From: Hymenopellis radicata
Lineage: Eukaryota; Basidiomycota; Agaricomycetes; Agaricales; Physalacriaceae
Assembly: GCA_015501595.1 (NCBI GenBank)
Contig: JADNRX010000002.1
Coordinates: 248,001-312,000, forward strand
DNA: 64,000 nucleotides
Direction of reading: 5' to 3'
Shown here piece by piece: positions 11,985-22,521 of this stretch. The position numbers were made by a program, and so were the translations under genes. The notes below the pieces were generated by a model, which had not been told where the DNA came from, did no database searches, and saw only the letters and a program-made list of their open reading frames with translations. Position 1 is the first letter of the stretch. Each line of letters begins with the position of its first letter.

Positions 11985-13410
11985 ATGCGACCACCTCCAC
12001 GCGATGAAGCGCCAGCCGCGCAGGAACCCAAGGACCCTGCCCCTCTGAACCAGTGGCTCTTTCCTCTGTCTGCGCTGCTGGCTACCCCATCGAGCTGGCC
12101 TCTCGAAAAAGAGCTCTATGATCGTGCTCGCGGGGTTGAATTTCTCTTTCGTCTAGGGTCATCCTTGCAACTGTGAGAGAAATGCTGCCCCATTCGAACT
12201 GCTCTGGCCTCATAGCTCTACTAGTCCGGCTCCTGCCATGTTTACGGCGGCGACGTGGTTTCATCGATTTTACATGAGATTCGCGATCGAGGACTTCCAC
12301 CGGCAAGTAAGCTAGTGTGCCGGTCGAGGCCTTTACTCGCGTCCTGAACTTGCTGAACCAGGACGTGGCTGCTTCATGCATATTCCTCGCCACAAAAACC
12401 GAAGAGTGCGGTCGCAAACTCCGTGACGTTGCCCGCGTCTGTCAGTCCAAGATTGACGGACGGGACGTCGCCGAGATTCCAGAGGACAGCAAAGTTAGTG
12501 ACGTCTGTTAAATACAGCTGTATAGCCCATTTAACACCCGCCATAGGAGGTTGAAAACTGTCAATCTGCAATTTTGCAAACCGAGGAAGTCCTCCTCGAA
12601 GCGTTATGCTTCGACTTTAGAATCGACAATCCCCATAGCGTTCTGGTGGACTTGTTTACTTCGCACGAGGATGATTTGAAAGTGCAGGAAACCTCTTGGA
12701 CCATTGCTCATGATTCGTAAGTGCTCGAGACGTCCTTACTGAGACTAGGGCTCAACAGCATCAGATACCGCACTCCTCTCTGTGTCTTATTTCCCCCGCG
12801 CATCATTGCCGCTGCTTGTTATATTTTGGCGCAGCGGCTTGTTGATGGCCCCAACGCACCATCGCTAGACGCGCGCATCTCATACACAGCCCCGTCGGCC
12901 TCTCTACCAACGCCACCATCCCACAAACCATTGTCACCTGAGAGCTCTAGGTTCGCCCTTGAGCATTTCGCTTTCACTTCCGAGGCGTTGAGTGATCTCG
13001 CAGGTCAGGCTCATCCCCCTTACACTACACTACTCTCGCTTACAGATATATGCAGAGTGCCTTAGCATCCTACTTGAATTCTATGGCGCGCAGGATCTAA
13101 CATCATATCCCTATCTAGCAAACGTTGCGCAGGTACGCAGATTTCGGTCTCGACGGCTTGCATGTACTATATCTTTCATTAGGTACCGCCACCCACACTG
13201 GGTACCCCAAGGAGTCCTATATATAAGTCTTTCGTCGAGCTCGCAACTAATCATTCATATCCGCCTCCACAACAACCTCCACCACCTCCACAGCCTGTTG
13301 ATCCAGGACTGACTCCGAAATCAACGCATGGCGCTTTCTCACCTCTATCATCAGAAAGGCCTGGTGCCAATGGCGAGGATAAGATGGAAGTCGAAGCTGG
13401 TCAAATTTGA
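11985..13410 (+). CDS. Transcription-type cyclin (cyclin C/K/T-like, Ctk2/Pch1-like)
   Basis: Probable regulatory subunit of a CDK that phosphorylates RNA polymerase II or its elongation factors. The cyclin box is assembled from exons: LNQWLFPLSALLATPSSW, GVEFLFRLGSSLQL, FTAATWFHRFYMRFAIEDF, DVAASCIFLATKTEECGRKL, VENCQSAILQTEEVLLEALC, FDFRIDNPHSVLVDLF and RIIAAACYILAQRLVDGPN. The conserved ASCIFLATKTEE helix is clear. The tail is Pro-rich (around SYPPPQQPPPPPQPVD). Introns are at about 12174, 12306, 12493, 12719, 13002 and 13131, all keeping frame. Which CDK it serves cannot be decided from sequence. It lies head-to-tail with the small Cys-rich gene upstream. Confidence 0.8.
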
Positions 13411-13967
13411 GCCTTGAACGACTGCTGCCCTAATCGATAATGTCCCGTGTAGCCTCAATTTCAGTTTGCTTGAAATGAAAGATTCTGCAGGCATGCCCAT
13501 GGCCCTGATCTTCTAATAACCTCGAACGTCCGCCGGCCGCGTAGTCCATCGTGTCAGATGGACCAGTCAAGGCTACTTCGGGATCCTTTGTTTTTTGTTT
13601 CCTTTGTCTCCATTCTACCCAAGCTTGGGAGCATACTATTACGACCCTGGTGCCTGCATAAGTATTCTATCTTCTGGAATCATCGACTTATGTTCGTGGG
13701 TCCCTGCATGCCTATTTTAATCAATGATTTGCGCATAAACGAACGGAAGCAAATTTTATTTGTTTTTACAGTATCTAGATGGACGGAACGGCAGCTGAGT
13801 GCCCCGGAATTTGAGTTAAGGTTGAGTTCGTCATCCTTGCAGCCACTGCTTGATGGCGTCTCGGTTGATTGGTTGATTGTACATCGGAGCCATTGTAGGA
13901 TACACGCCTGCATCGGAGACCTTGGATGACACCGTGGACGCGCAATAGCCGGCGGACGACGCGACAT
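13411..13967. other. Intergenic region between convergent 3' ends
   Basis: About 560 bp separating the cyclin gene from the reverse-strand pseudogene. A 123-codon forward frame (13558-13929) lacks any recognisable pattern and is not called. Confidence 0.55.
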
Positions 13968-15380
13968 CTACGCGTCGAAGATCAGTACACCCGTGATTGG
14001 AGAGCGAGATAGCGAATATCTCGTACCATCGCTTTTCCCCGTCCAGTTTGACTCCGAGACATTTGGTATAATGACATCAATGTCGTCGATTTTAGGCGGC
14101 TTGACAAGGACTTGCAAAGCCCGAGAAAGAGCAACCTTGAGGCGATCAGTCGACGGCTAAAGAACCTGGTAACGGACGTACCTTTGGGATAACAAATCCC
14201 GTTAATCGCATTGCGGATGCGATCCAGAAAGCGAGGGAACCAGCAACACTGGAGTATCAGCAGCACTGTCAAAAATCCGGCTAACGAAGCCCGTAGTCCA
14301 GTCTGAAAAACCGCGGGTGAACGGGGAAACCGGACGGTTGGAGAAATGTCACGCACGAGCATCGAATGCCCCAAAGATCCACTGATTGTAAGATGTCAGG
14401 ACGAAATAATGGGTCTCGTTCTGGACGCAGACGTCCCACAACTATGCGCGGACCGCCGCGCGTGTCAGACGGACCGTTGTAAATTGAGAACTCAATCTCA
14501 CCTTTGCCCACAGGCGTTCTTTACTTGTCATGTTCCCCATATCAATACAGTTGTGTGGAACCTGGGCTGCCGGTAAGAAAAAGAACGCACAATATCGGCT
14601 CAATCACGTACATCACAAGTGGCAAACTGCTTCATATCGCGAGGTGACAGTACCCACGGCGGTTGGAATGCCACGATCACTGACTTTGTCTGGACCATTA
14701 ACCGCAGGTCAAGTGAGAGAGGCGTTGAGCCAGGACCCTCGTGCTTCGACCAAAGGAAGAACTGCATGATTTCCCGGTCTACGTCCCTCTCGTGTACACG
14801 CTTGAAGCCCCATCGGTGCGTGCGGGGTCGACGATGTGCAAGATGCGCTGAACAGTGACCAATGGAAAGTCCTCTGTTGAACCGGTGAGCACGAGTAAAA
14901 TTGGATTCAGGCATGCTGTCATGTACCTAACCAGTCGCCTATTCTGTTGTCCCGTAAGTACAGGATGTGGGAAAAGAGGGACTGAATGCGCACTTGTGAA
15001 GGTCTTCTGCAGGACGATGCCATGATACTGGCACATCGAAACACCGTTCGCTTGGCAAAGTAACCGCTTCTCCAAGCTCCGGGTCCTCGTCTGCTATATT
15101 CAGAGGCTGAGAAGGCACCTTGGCCACAATCCCTAGAGGCACATGTCAATATGACGCCGGAGTGGTACTTCTGCCGGACAACTCGCAATCTTTTACAAAG
15201 TTCATGTCTCCGAACATGTTATTGATGTGCTCTAGTCTCCTAGGTCGCTCCGAAGTTATCTGCAGATGATTGAGGTGGCTTTTGTGACCCGGGGCGCAAG
15301 CGCAGGCGCATTAGGGCCGAGTTTGAGCTCAGGCAAGTGACATGAGATGATATACGACTGAAGGTTGTCTGAGGCTGCAT
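13968..15380 (-). pseudogene. Degraded member of an agaricomycete orphan family (PPWVLS / YNQWIFG type)
   Basis: Fragments in the right order and on one strand match a family I know only as conserved hypothetical proteins in mushrooms: INNMFGDMNFV, PLGIVAKVPSQPL, FDVPVSWHRPAEDLHK, NPILLVLTG, DREIMQFFLWSKHE, FQPPWVLSPRDM, RLWAK, LWDVCVQNETHYFVLTSYNQ, WIFGAF, FWIASAMRLTGFVIPK, and a Ser/Lys-rich C-terminus ending at 13968. The frame is broken repeatedly: near 15340, at GGGG 15291-15294, an in-frame TGA at 15146-15148, near 14940, at CCC 14785-14787, and at GGG 14235-14237. Several would be mended by one base, but the in-frame stop and the number of lesions argue for a dead gene. Function of the family is unknown. 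The 5' end (ATG 15380) is a guess. Confidence 0.65.
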
Positions 15381-15686
15381 GGTCGGAGGAATGTTAGAAA
15401 TTGAAGCATCCCAGAACAGAGATCATATATAGACAGCCTTTTGTCTGGATACAGAATAAAGACAAGGAGCGAACAAGGCGCCATCACCGAACCGAGAAGA
15501 AAGGACAACAACTCCCCGAAATGGACGGTGTTCTTTCATTCCAAAAGGGTAAACAGTGTATATACAGTACCTGCTAAATTATAGTATATAAGAGTGAGAA
15601 TGCTGTCAATGGACTACGCCAATGCAGATGATACGGAATAAGTAAAGAATCCATAATGTACATGGAGGAAAAACTTGGGGCGAAAA
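15381..15686. other. Short intergenic region
   Basis: Contains ATATATA around 15425, which could be the TATA element of the reverse-strand pseudogene. Nothing else is supported. Confidence 0.4.
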
Positions 15687-16103
15687 TCATCGTTGCTGGA
15701 TGGAGCCTTGCAGCCGGCCAAAGATATTCCTACAATCCGAACATTTCTAATAAGTATATGGTTAGTATGTAAAGAATGGCTGAACATTCCAAAAGCTTAC
15801 TGTGGGACTGACTCTGATCGGGTTCCGAACTGGAAGAGCCATCAAATGGATGCAAGTAGCGGCTCTGCACCCTGTCGTGGGTTTTAGCACCCACGCGGAA
15901 CTGATATAGGTGATATCGCACATACCTCTGTGGGTGTGCCGGGCGCTGAAGACACAGTTGTCGCGTAGGCAGTCTTGTTGACGTGTCGCCATGGCGTAAA
16001 AGTGGCCACACTCGGTGTGATAACGGCCATCGATGATCTATGCGCATGTGTCAGTCGGAGCAGGACATGCGATGCAAAGGAGAAAACGGACATTGTGGCA
16101 CAT
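15687..16103 (-). CDS. Small Cys-rich CGH-type protein B (84 residues)
   Basis: Intact model: exon 1 is 12 nt (MCHN, 16103-16092), then an intron to 16038, then IIDGRYHTECGHFYAMATRQ with DCLRDNCVFSARHTHR, then GCRAATCIHLMALPVRNPI and finally KCSDCRNIFGRLQ, stop at 15687-15689. All junctions are GT-AG and in phase. The layout MC...Y..CGH...DC...NC.FS..H...GC...TC...C..C suggests bound zinc, with no signal peptide, so probably intracellular. It parallels protein A at 10892-11453 in cysteine order, the C-x-F-S-x-x-H block, the final CxxC and the tiny first exon. Resembles agaricomycete hypothetical proteins by recall; function unknown. Confidence 0.7.
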
Positions 16104-16641
16104 TTTACAAGCGTTGAGGGGCGGGCGGTAATGGCGGCGAGTGGCGCTAATTTCAAGGGGTGGTCCTGCAACGAAGTGATTGTCTACCTTATAAAGACGG
16201 TGCATGCCAGCCTCGTTCAAGACATAGTGCGCGCGAGGCCTCGGGAAAGGCCGTGGTATACGAGGGGGGGCTGATAATGGAAAGGTTGAACCCGTTTAGA
16301 GATATGAGCGTGTTGGGCCTCGCCCCTGGCCGTGTGAGGGCATCTGTCATGGCCAGCAGGTGGTTGGGCGCCGCCAAGGTCAAACAGAATGTGCAACAGC
16401 AAGGAAAACATGAGGTGCGGGAGGTGATGCATAGAGAAGATCGATAAGTGACAGGAAGATGGAAAACAGTGATGCAGACAGTAAACGGTGATGCACTGAA
16501 GGCCAGCCTCATGCGCTGTGATCGGTTTGAACGCGAAATAACATTAGCTCGACTTTGCATAGCTCAGAATATACAGAATTATGCTCCGCGACTGCGAATT
16601 TTCGCTACCAGCTGGACGTTCCTGCGGACCTGCTCAACATG
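16104..16641. other. Intergenic region
   Basis: About 540 bp between the start of Cys-rich gene B and the 3' end of the bS21m gene. Frames here (for example 16189-16560 reverse) show no family resemblance and are not called. Confidence 0.5.
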
Positions 16642-17179
16642 TCAGTAGCCTGTGCGCCGCTTAAATGAACCGCTTGCCTCGTGCGCGAACACTCTGCGCC
16701 ACGTCTCGCTCGCCAACCGCCGCCGTTTGACACCCTTTTTCTCGTGCCGCCTGGTTTTCCTCAACTCGTACATGACGTTGTTAGCCTTGAGAACACCAGA
16801 CAGCTTGGCGAACGCCGCCATCACATTACTGTTGTTGATTTTAATATAACGACCTGTCCTGCATCAGCAATGGCGCAAGTCACATATATGCTAGCTTACC
16901 TGTGACTGCATCGGGCACTGGTTTCGCTACAAGCGAAGCGAACGCATTTCGGGACATCTCGCTCCATTTGTGATCTTGCCACGCAATCGGTTCTTTCTCG
17001 ACCTGTGCGCCTGTTGGAAGAGCGGTGTCGGCAACCTCTGGACCTTTTTCGGTGGCTATGATGGTGTCAAAGCCATTACCAGTGCTATACGCGGTCCTAG
17101 GAGCGTGCACCGACGCAGGAATGGCGCGCCGCTGTATTAGCCGGACGCTGGGCTTGACGAGCTGCAACAGGATGGACAT
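16642..17179 (-). CDS. MRP21: Mitochondrial small ribosomal subunit protein bS21m
   Basis: Component of the mitochondrial 30S-like subunit. The N-terminus from ATG 17179 looks like a presequence (MSILLQLVKPSVRLIQRRAI; basic, no acid), followed by a fungal linker. The S21 core is in exon 2: KINNSNVMAAFAKLSGVLK, ELRKTRRHEKKGVKRRRLAS and ETWRRVFAHE. One clear intron separates VPDAVT from GRYIKINN, with the acceptor at the second of two nearby AGs (GCAGGACAG). The C-terminus after FAHE (ASGSFKRRTGY) is not typical and could hide another junction. The ATG lies 44 bp from the divergent RWD-domain gene, implying one shared promoter. Confidence 0.85.
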
Positions 17180-17223
17180 GCAGTTGGTCCTTGTTTGGTC
17201 GTTGTCTCTCACCCTGATCGCTG
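17180..17223. promoter_or_regulatory. 44-bp divergent start-to-start spacer (shared promoter)
   Basis: The start codons of bS21m (17179, reverse) and the RWD-domain protein (17224, forward) are separated by only 44 bp. The two transcripts must therefore either overlap at their 5' ends or have almost no leader. Promoter elements may lie inside the opposite gene's first exon. Confidence 0.6.
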
Positions 17224-18269
17224 ATGTCCTCCGACATTCTACTCGAAGAGTTCGAGGTCTGCATTTCTTTTTTTATTTTATTTTATTCTAGTCATTGATG
17301 TACCACATACAGGTTCTCGAATCCATCTATCCGACAGAGCTCACCAGTCAGTCACATTGACCTTGTTGTCGTGTTCTTCGTCTAAGGCTCAACAAGAGCT
17401 TTCCGAAAAGGATGTGGTCATTGATGCTGAACCGGACGATCTTGTCGACGGCGCCGATCCTCGTATGCTTTCTCTTGGCCTTGTCTTCTGGTGAATGAAC
17501 TGTTTGCAAAAAAGTAAGGGTCACTCTCCGCGTCTCCTACCCCGATGGCTATCCGGACACGCTCCCCACTCTATCTCTTGACTCCGAGGAGGGCACCCTA
17601 GCGGACCATGAAGTCTCGAAACTGCTGTCAGAACTCAATACCGTCGTGCGCAGCTCTTCCCACTGTCCACCTGCTCGCGGTTCACGCTTGCGCTAGGGAG
17701 AAGAAAACCTCGGAATGGCAATGACTTTTACTCTAGTCTCCCATTTGCGTGAACAGCTTTCCGCTCTGGTCCGCTCAAGGGCCGAGCTGCACGAAAAGGA
17801 AGAGGCTGAAAAAGAACGACTGGCCCTCGAGGTGTGAATCTTATCGCTCTCCATCACCGTGGTTCCACTTCATATCCGATACAGGCAGAGGAGGCCAGAA
17901 CCCGCGGCACTCCCGTCACCCTCGAATCATTCAAGGCATGGAAAGCCAAATTTGACGCTGAACAGGCGAAACGAAAACACCGCGAGGAATCGGACCGACT
18001 GGTAGGCCTGTCACCAAAGGAGCGTGAAGAGTGGAAGAGGATAACTGCGCGTCTATCTGGTGAGATTCTCTCCTTGCCTTCAACACGCGATGTCCGAGCT
18101 TTGATCATGTCTCTTAGGCAGACAACTCTTCGAGAAGAACCGAAATTTAGAAGAAGAGACTCTCATGGAAGAAGGAACTGTCTCCGTTGACATTAGCCAG
18201 TATGACAGAACTCACCGCGATGAAGATGAAGACGAGGACGAGCGCGTTACATTCAGCGACAGCGATTAG
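17224..18269 (+). CDS. GIR2: RWD-domain protein, Gir2/RWDD1 (DFRP2) family
   Basis: Expected to partner a DRG-type GTPase (Rbg2) and to bind Gcn1, linking ribosomes to the Gcn2 stress pathway. The RWD domain starts MSSDILLEEFEVLESIYPTE, with RVTLRVSYPDGYPD and the usual acidic turns. A charged helix (around EKEEAEKERLALEAEE) leads to the DFRP-type region GTPVTLESFKAWKAKFDAE and GRQLFEKN, and an acidic tail (EDEDEDERVTFSDSD). Introns sit after EEFE, after LT, after DP, after LNT, after ALE and before GRQLF; all are short and in phase. It converges on the alpha/beta hydrolase gene with a 47-bp gap. Confidence 0.87.
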
Positions 18270-18316
18270 ACATTGTTACAACCAGAAACTGTATTCGCCT
18301 TGTGTGTACACCATTC

Positions 18317-20083
18317 TTACAAGCCTTGTAAAGTGCCTGCTTCTCCGCGGTTGCCGTCTATGATTCCCCCTCCGGCTACGGGTTTGCACCCCAATTCCTT
18401 GGCCCCATGTTCTCTAATCCATCCTTCAGAATCCACTATCGAGGGTCGAGGATCCCGACGAACGCCTTCCATCTTCTCTCCAACCAACTGGAGCCATTCC
18501 AATACAGGCCTAGTCGTCCACCGGCTTGATCGCGACTGGAACCAACCGAGATGTCCGCCACTGGGCGTCAAAACCATTGTAACTAAACCATTATCGCCAC
18601 CGTGCAAGGGAACGTGTTGAACGATAGGGTCGTCCAATGCATTGATCGACAAGAAAGGCACCTTGACATCACCGATGACTTGGTAGCTGGACATGCCTTT
18701 GTAGTAATCCGCCGCGGATGGGAATGGGAAGAGCGGAGGGGGTCCGTCAAAGCGACCAAAGGTTTGGTGGTAGTCACGGATCGTTGGACTCTTCACGGAC
18801 AATAGGGAAAGGACTGCCTTTGCAAACGCATGCTCGGGTTCGTGCAATAGAGCGTCATGATGGCGTTTCACAAGTGCCAGTAAGTTGCCGCCCATGCCCT
18901 TCGCGTAAAGCTCTCGGGTTAGCCAGCGGCTGCTAAGTCTGTACATCATTAGTCAAGGTTTGTCAAACTAGACCACTTTCGTACATATCATCGTTCAAGA
19001 GAAGGTCCCAGGGCTAAACGAATCCGACGAATGAATGAACGGTGGAAATTGGCAACGTGAGACTATGATCACTCACGCATGCCAGAATGCAAGCAGAATT
19101 AAGTTTCGAGCGATGTCCCTCTTCGGCAAGATACCGTGTCAAGACATTCGCGCCCAGGGAGAAACCGAGTCCCAGGAGTGGAGCATTGGGATATAGTCGC
19201 GAGATGTACATCAATGCTTGTCGGAGGTCATCTGTTCCTCCAGCAGAGAATAGTCGAGGTGTTGTAACAGGTACTCCGGCACCTGTCGAAACGCGTCGTT
19301 GATAAGGTGGTCAAAATTACCTGTGAGAAGCACTTACAGCCGCGAAAGTTGACAACCACCGCACGATAGCCTAGGCCGCCCTGTTCAACCGGAGTACAAA
19401 CAGGGTGTAGCACGGCTCTAACATAGGGTTCGAAGGCGCCTCAAATACTCATTGGATCGAGGAAGCATATGCGTAAGAATAGTCGCTTACCACCTGTCAG
19501 GCCATGCTGCACTACAACAATAGGTGTATCATCGTCTAGATCCAAATCATTGGTTGGCGCAAAATCAAGGCCTCTATAAGAGGGTTATTTCGCCGAAATG
19601 ACAGAAGAAGAACCAAAGCGTACAGAGTGCCTCCGTCCGTTAGGCGTACAAGCTGCCTAGAGGAGATGGTTCAGAACTCTATAGAGATACCACAGAGTAC
19701 GTAGGTTGAAAGTACCTTCTATATTTTATCTGATCTACTCGAGAAAAGTCGCCTATGACACAGTATATGGTCTGCAGGTGTCCGCTTGATAAGGCATGGA
19801 ATCAGAAAACGAAGGGGGCTGAGTTGACGGCGCAGTTTGGCACATACTTGAAGAGCCACCACGGCGCCCGATACTTCTCGAACAGACTCTTGCAACATGT
19901 ACTGATAGCCTCTTGAATTGTCACGGTGCTCCCATTCTGTTCCCCAGGCTTGTTCAGAATGACGTGAGAAGGCACTCTGGGAAACGCGACGATCGAAGAA
20001 ACATGTGTGGGTCCGAAAATGAAAGTGATTGCGGTTAGTAGTATTACTGCAAGCGCGAGGGTGAGCAGATCCCAGCTGGCCAT
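18317..20083 (-). CDS. Alpha/beta hydrolase, Eeb1/Eht1/YMR210w (EMB8-like) family, membrane-anchored
   Basis: Likely acyltransferase/esterase for medium-chain fatty-acid esters or monoacylglycerol. The N-terminus has one hydrophobic anchor (LLTLALAVILLTAITFIFG). Then come the oxyanion region PIVVVQHGLTGG, YRAVVVNFRGC, the nucleophile elbow LGFSLGANVLTRYLAEEG with Ser in GFSLG, the acid in LSINALDDPI and the catalytic His in PSGGHLGWF. The catalytic triad is therefore complete. A C-terminal tail of about 60 residues beyond the His looks lineage-specific. The lid-region helices include SRWLTRELYAKGMGG and DYHQTFGRFDGP. Multiple introns; ATG 20083, stop 18317. Confidence 0.85.
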
Positions 20084-20676
20084 GACGGTCAGCTAGATGA
20101 TTGGGTGTACGTTACCGAGTGCAGTTGTGCTGGCAAGTGGCAGATGATTTTGATGAAATCTTTGGGGTGACTGCCCTGACTCGGGCATAACTAGATGCAC
20201 GATCACTGCCCGAGACGCGAGCAAACTGCGAGAGCTAAGCAACGGCGACAAGCAGACAAGGAGCTGATGAGATGATGGAGGGCGATTTCGCTTAAGTGAT
20301 TGCCGGAGATAGGATCCGCTTCATCAACGAGAACTCAGGAATGCACCAAGTGAAAGGATTGTCTAGAGCGCGAGGTCAACGTGCAGTCTCGTTGTTGCTG
20401 GAGTAAGAAACACGTTAAAGAAGCTAGATAGAGCGTTCAATGCGTTTCACATACAAATGAATGCCCTGGCGGTTCAGATGTTGAATAGCTGAGGACTTGA
20501 AGTAGAGGGAGCTAATCGCGAAGGCCTGCCAGTTCGTCACAAAGTCACATTTGCGGCGCTTCTCTGCGATCTTAGCCAACCCATCGACAACAGTTTCTTT
20601 TCGACTATCATCTCGTTCCACTCTTGTGCCCACCCCCCACAATGACAGGAAACAACAAAGTTTACAAGAAATATCA
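20084..20676. other. Intergenic region between divergent genes
   Basis: About 590 bp; contains the upstream regions of the hydrolase (reverse) and the CCCH gene (forward). Reverse frames 20424-20854 overlap the CCCH exon and look like shadows. Confidence 0.5.
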
Positions 20677-22329
20677 ATGTCGCGTACGTCTCCATGTTGT
20701 CGTCTAGCACCCAACTCCAAGTTTTGCCAGTACTTTGACGACGACGGCACTCCTCTGAATCCCAGCTGTAGAGAGGGCGACCGCTGTCGGTAAGATTTGA
20801 GTGCGGTTGTCCCCGACGCGCCGTTTCATTCATCTGTTGGCCAGTTTCGTGCATCCATCTGATTCACATTGGCCGGGACGCAAGTATACCGTGCAGCCCA
20901 AGACGCAACCGCCCAGCAAGAAGTTTCCTGGAAGCTACTCCAAGAAAGACGCGTCATCGCCGCCCAGGGCTCGCTACGGTCCTCCCCTTGTGTCACAGGA
21001 AGACCTCTTTCGCAGGTGCAAGGAGGAGGAGACCGACGATATCCATATCCTTGCTGGTGATCCCGATCCCAAGCGTCGCTCACAGGATGGTTCGAGCACT
21101 CTGTGTGAGGATACCCCACGACCTAATCACTCGGGAAAACGTCTATTAGATCGCGTGCACAGTGGCGTCACAGCGTATGAGGCTAAGGTGAATTTCGTCA
21201 CGTTGTTCAACTCATTATTGACAAGTGAATCCTGCAGGACGCGTTAAATGACGATGCGAATACATCCTCGTCAACGCACAATGCACAGAATGATAAAGAA
21301 CACTTTGAATTGACGCCCGCAAAGGCGGCAACGAATGAAACATCGAAGAAAATGGTAGAGCTCTTTCAAGGTTTAGCCCAGTAAGTCCAACGGCCGTTCT
21401 GTAGAATATGAGACTGATTTTTTGAACTGTAGAATCTCAAGTCACGTCCTTGACATGACGTCTGAATACGATAGACAGGAGAAGAAACTGCAGACATACA
21501 CGGAAATTTCTGCGACGCTTTCCAAAGTGTCCAATTCAGCGGCTGCTGCCGTAGCCCCCAACCTCGCCGAGATACTCCTTAATCATGCTCACATTAAGAA
21601 TAGCCTTGACCAGGATCTTAATGCTATTGGGCAGATCTGGCAGGAGATATTTCTCGCTGTGACCAAGGAGGTTGGGAGCGTCATTAATGTCTCCCTGCAG
21701 CAAGCCATAGTGACGCTCGACGCAAGGGTGGAAACCGCCGTGAACGCGGCTGTGTCGCGCATTCCAGGGTTGCCCAGAAGTACCGCCGGCAAGCAGGATA
21801 ACGTCTTGAACGTTTCGAAAAGACCACGCGAAAACGACGAGGACAGTGTCGTTGATAAACGACGAAGGCTCGACACGAAAAAGCGATCATTGACGTCCAC
21901 CGAAGATATATTGCAGGAGATGAAACTGAAGCTAGATCAACAGATGGCTTCTATTCATACTCTGACGAAGGAAAATAATGAGGTGAGGGTTACATCAGTC
22001 GTGGATGAAATACTTACTAAATGACATAGTTGAAATCCATGCTGCATACTAAACCATCGGCTGCTGCTCCAACTGCGGGGAGGGATTTCTCGTTGCAGTC
22101 AAATGAAGCAAACGCCGATCGCGGCGCCAGCTCTCGGGATGAAACGGGATGCGAGAGGAGGAACGATACTACCGTTAAGTATTCTGGATCGTCGGAAGCG
22201 TATTCTAAGCGTGCGTCTTCTCGTGTCTCGTCGTCGGAAAACCGCAGCGGGAAAAGCAACGGGAGTTGGAGCCGTCGCAGCTATTCGCCACTGCCAGCGA
22301 ACAGTCGTGAACGTGGCAGACGGCGATGA
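20677..22329 (+). CDS. CCCH zinc-finger protein with coiled-coil middle and RS-like tail
   Basis: Probable RNA-binding nuclear protein of unknown role. The finger lies near the N-terminus across the first intron: FCQYFDDDGTPLNPSC, then REGDRCRFVH, that is C-x13-C-x5-C-x3-H. A charged linker follows, then a long helical segment (DMTSEYDRQEKKLQTYTEIS to about GSVINVSLQQAIVTLD), a bipartite basic stretch (KRPREND...DKRRRLDTKK) resembling a nuclear signal, a short coiled coil (DILQEMKLKLDQQMASIHTL), and a Ser/Arg-rich C-terminus (SSENRSGKSNGSWSRRSYSP). Introns are at about 20791, 21189-21238, 21381-21432 and 21983. I do not recognise an orthologue with known function. Confidence 0.72.
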
Positions 22330-22521
22330 AACTTGGAGAGAAATATGTTGTGCTAAAGTGGCTTGCTTTCGTGTAGTTTGTGTAGATGCGATGTAAAAGG
22401 AAAGCGCAGAAGAGAGAAAGAGCATGATCACGTGTACCGTGTTGGTTCTTGTCCAAGTGTTGCCATCATCAGGGGATTCGTTCAAGTTTGCCACCGCTCT
22501 AAACTTGCATGCCTGGTGGTC

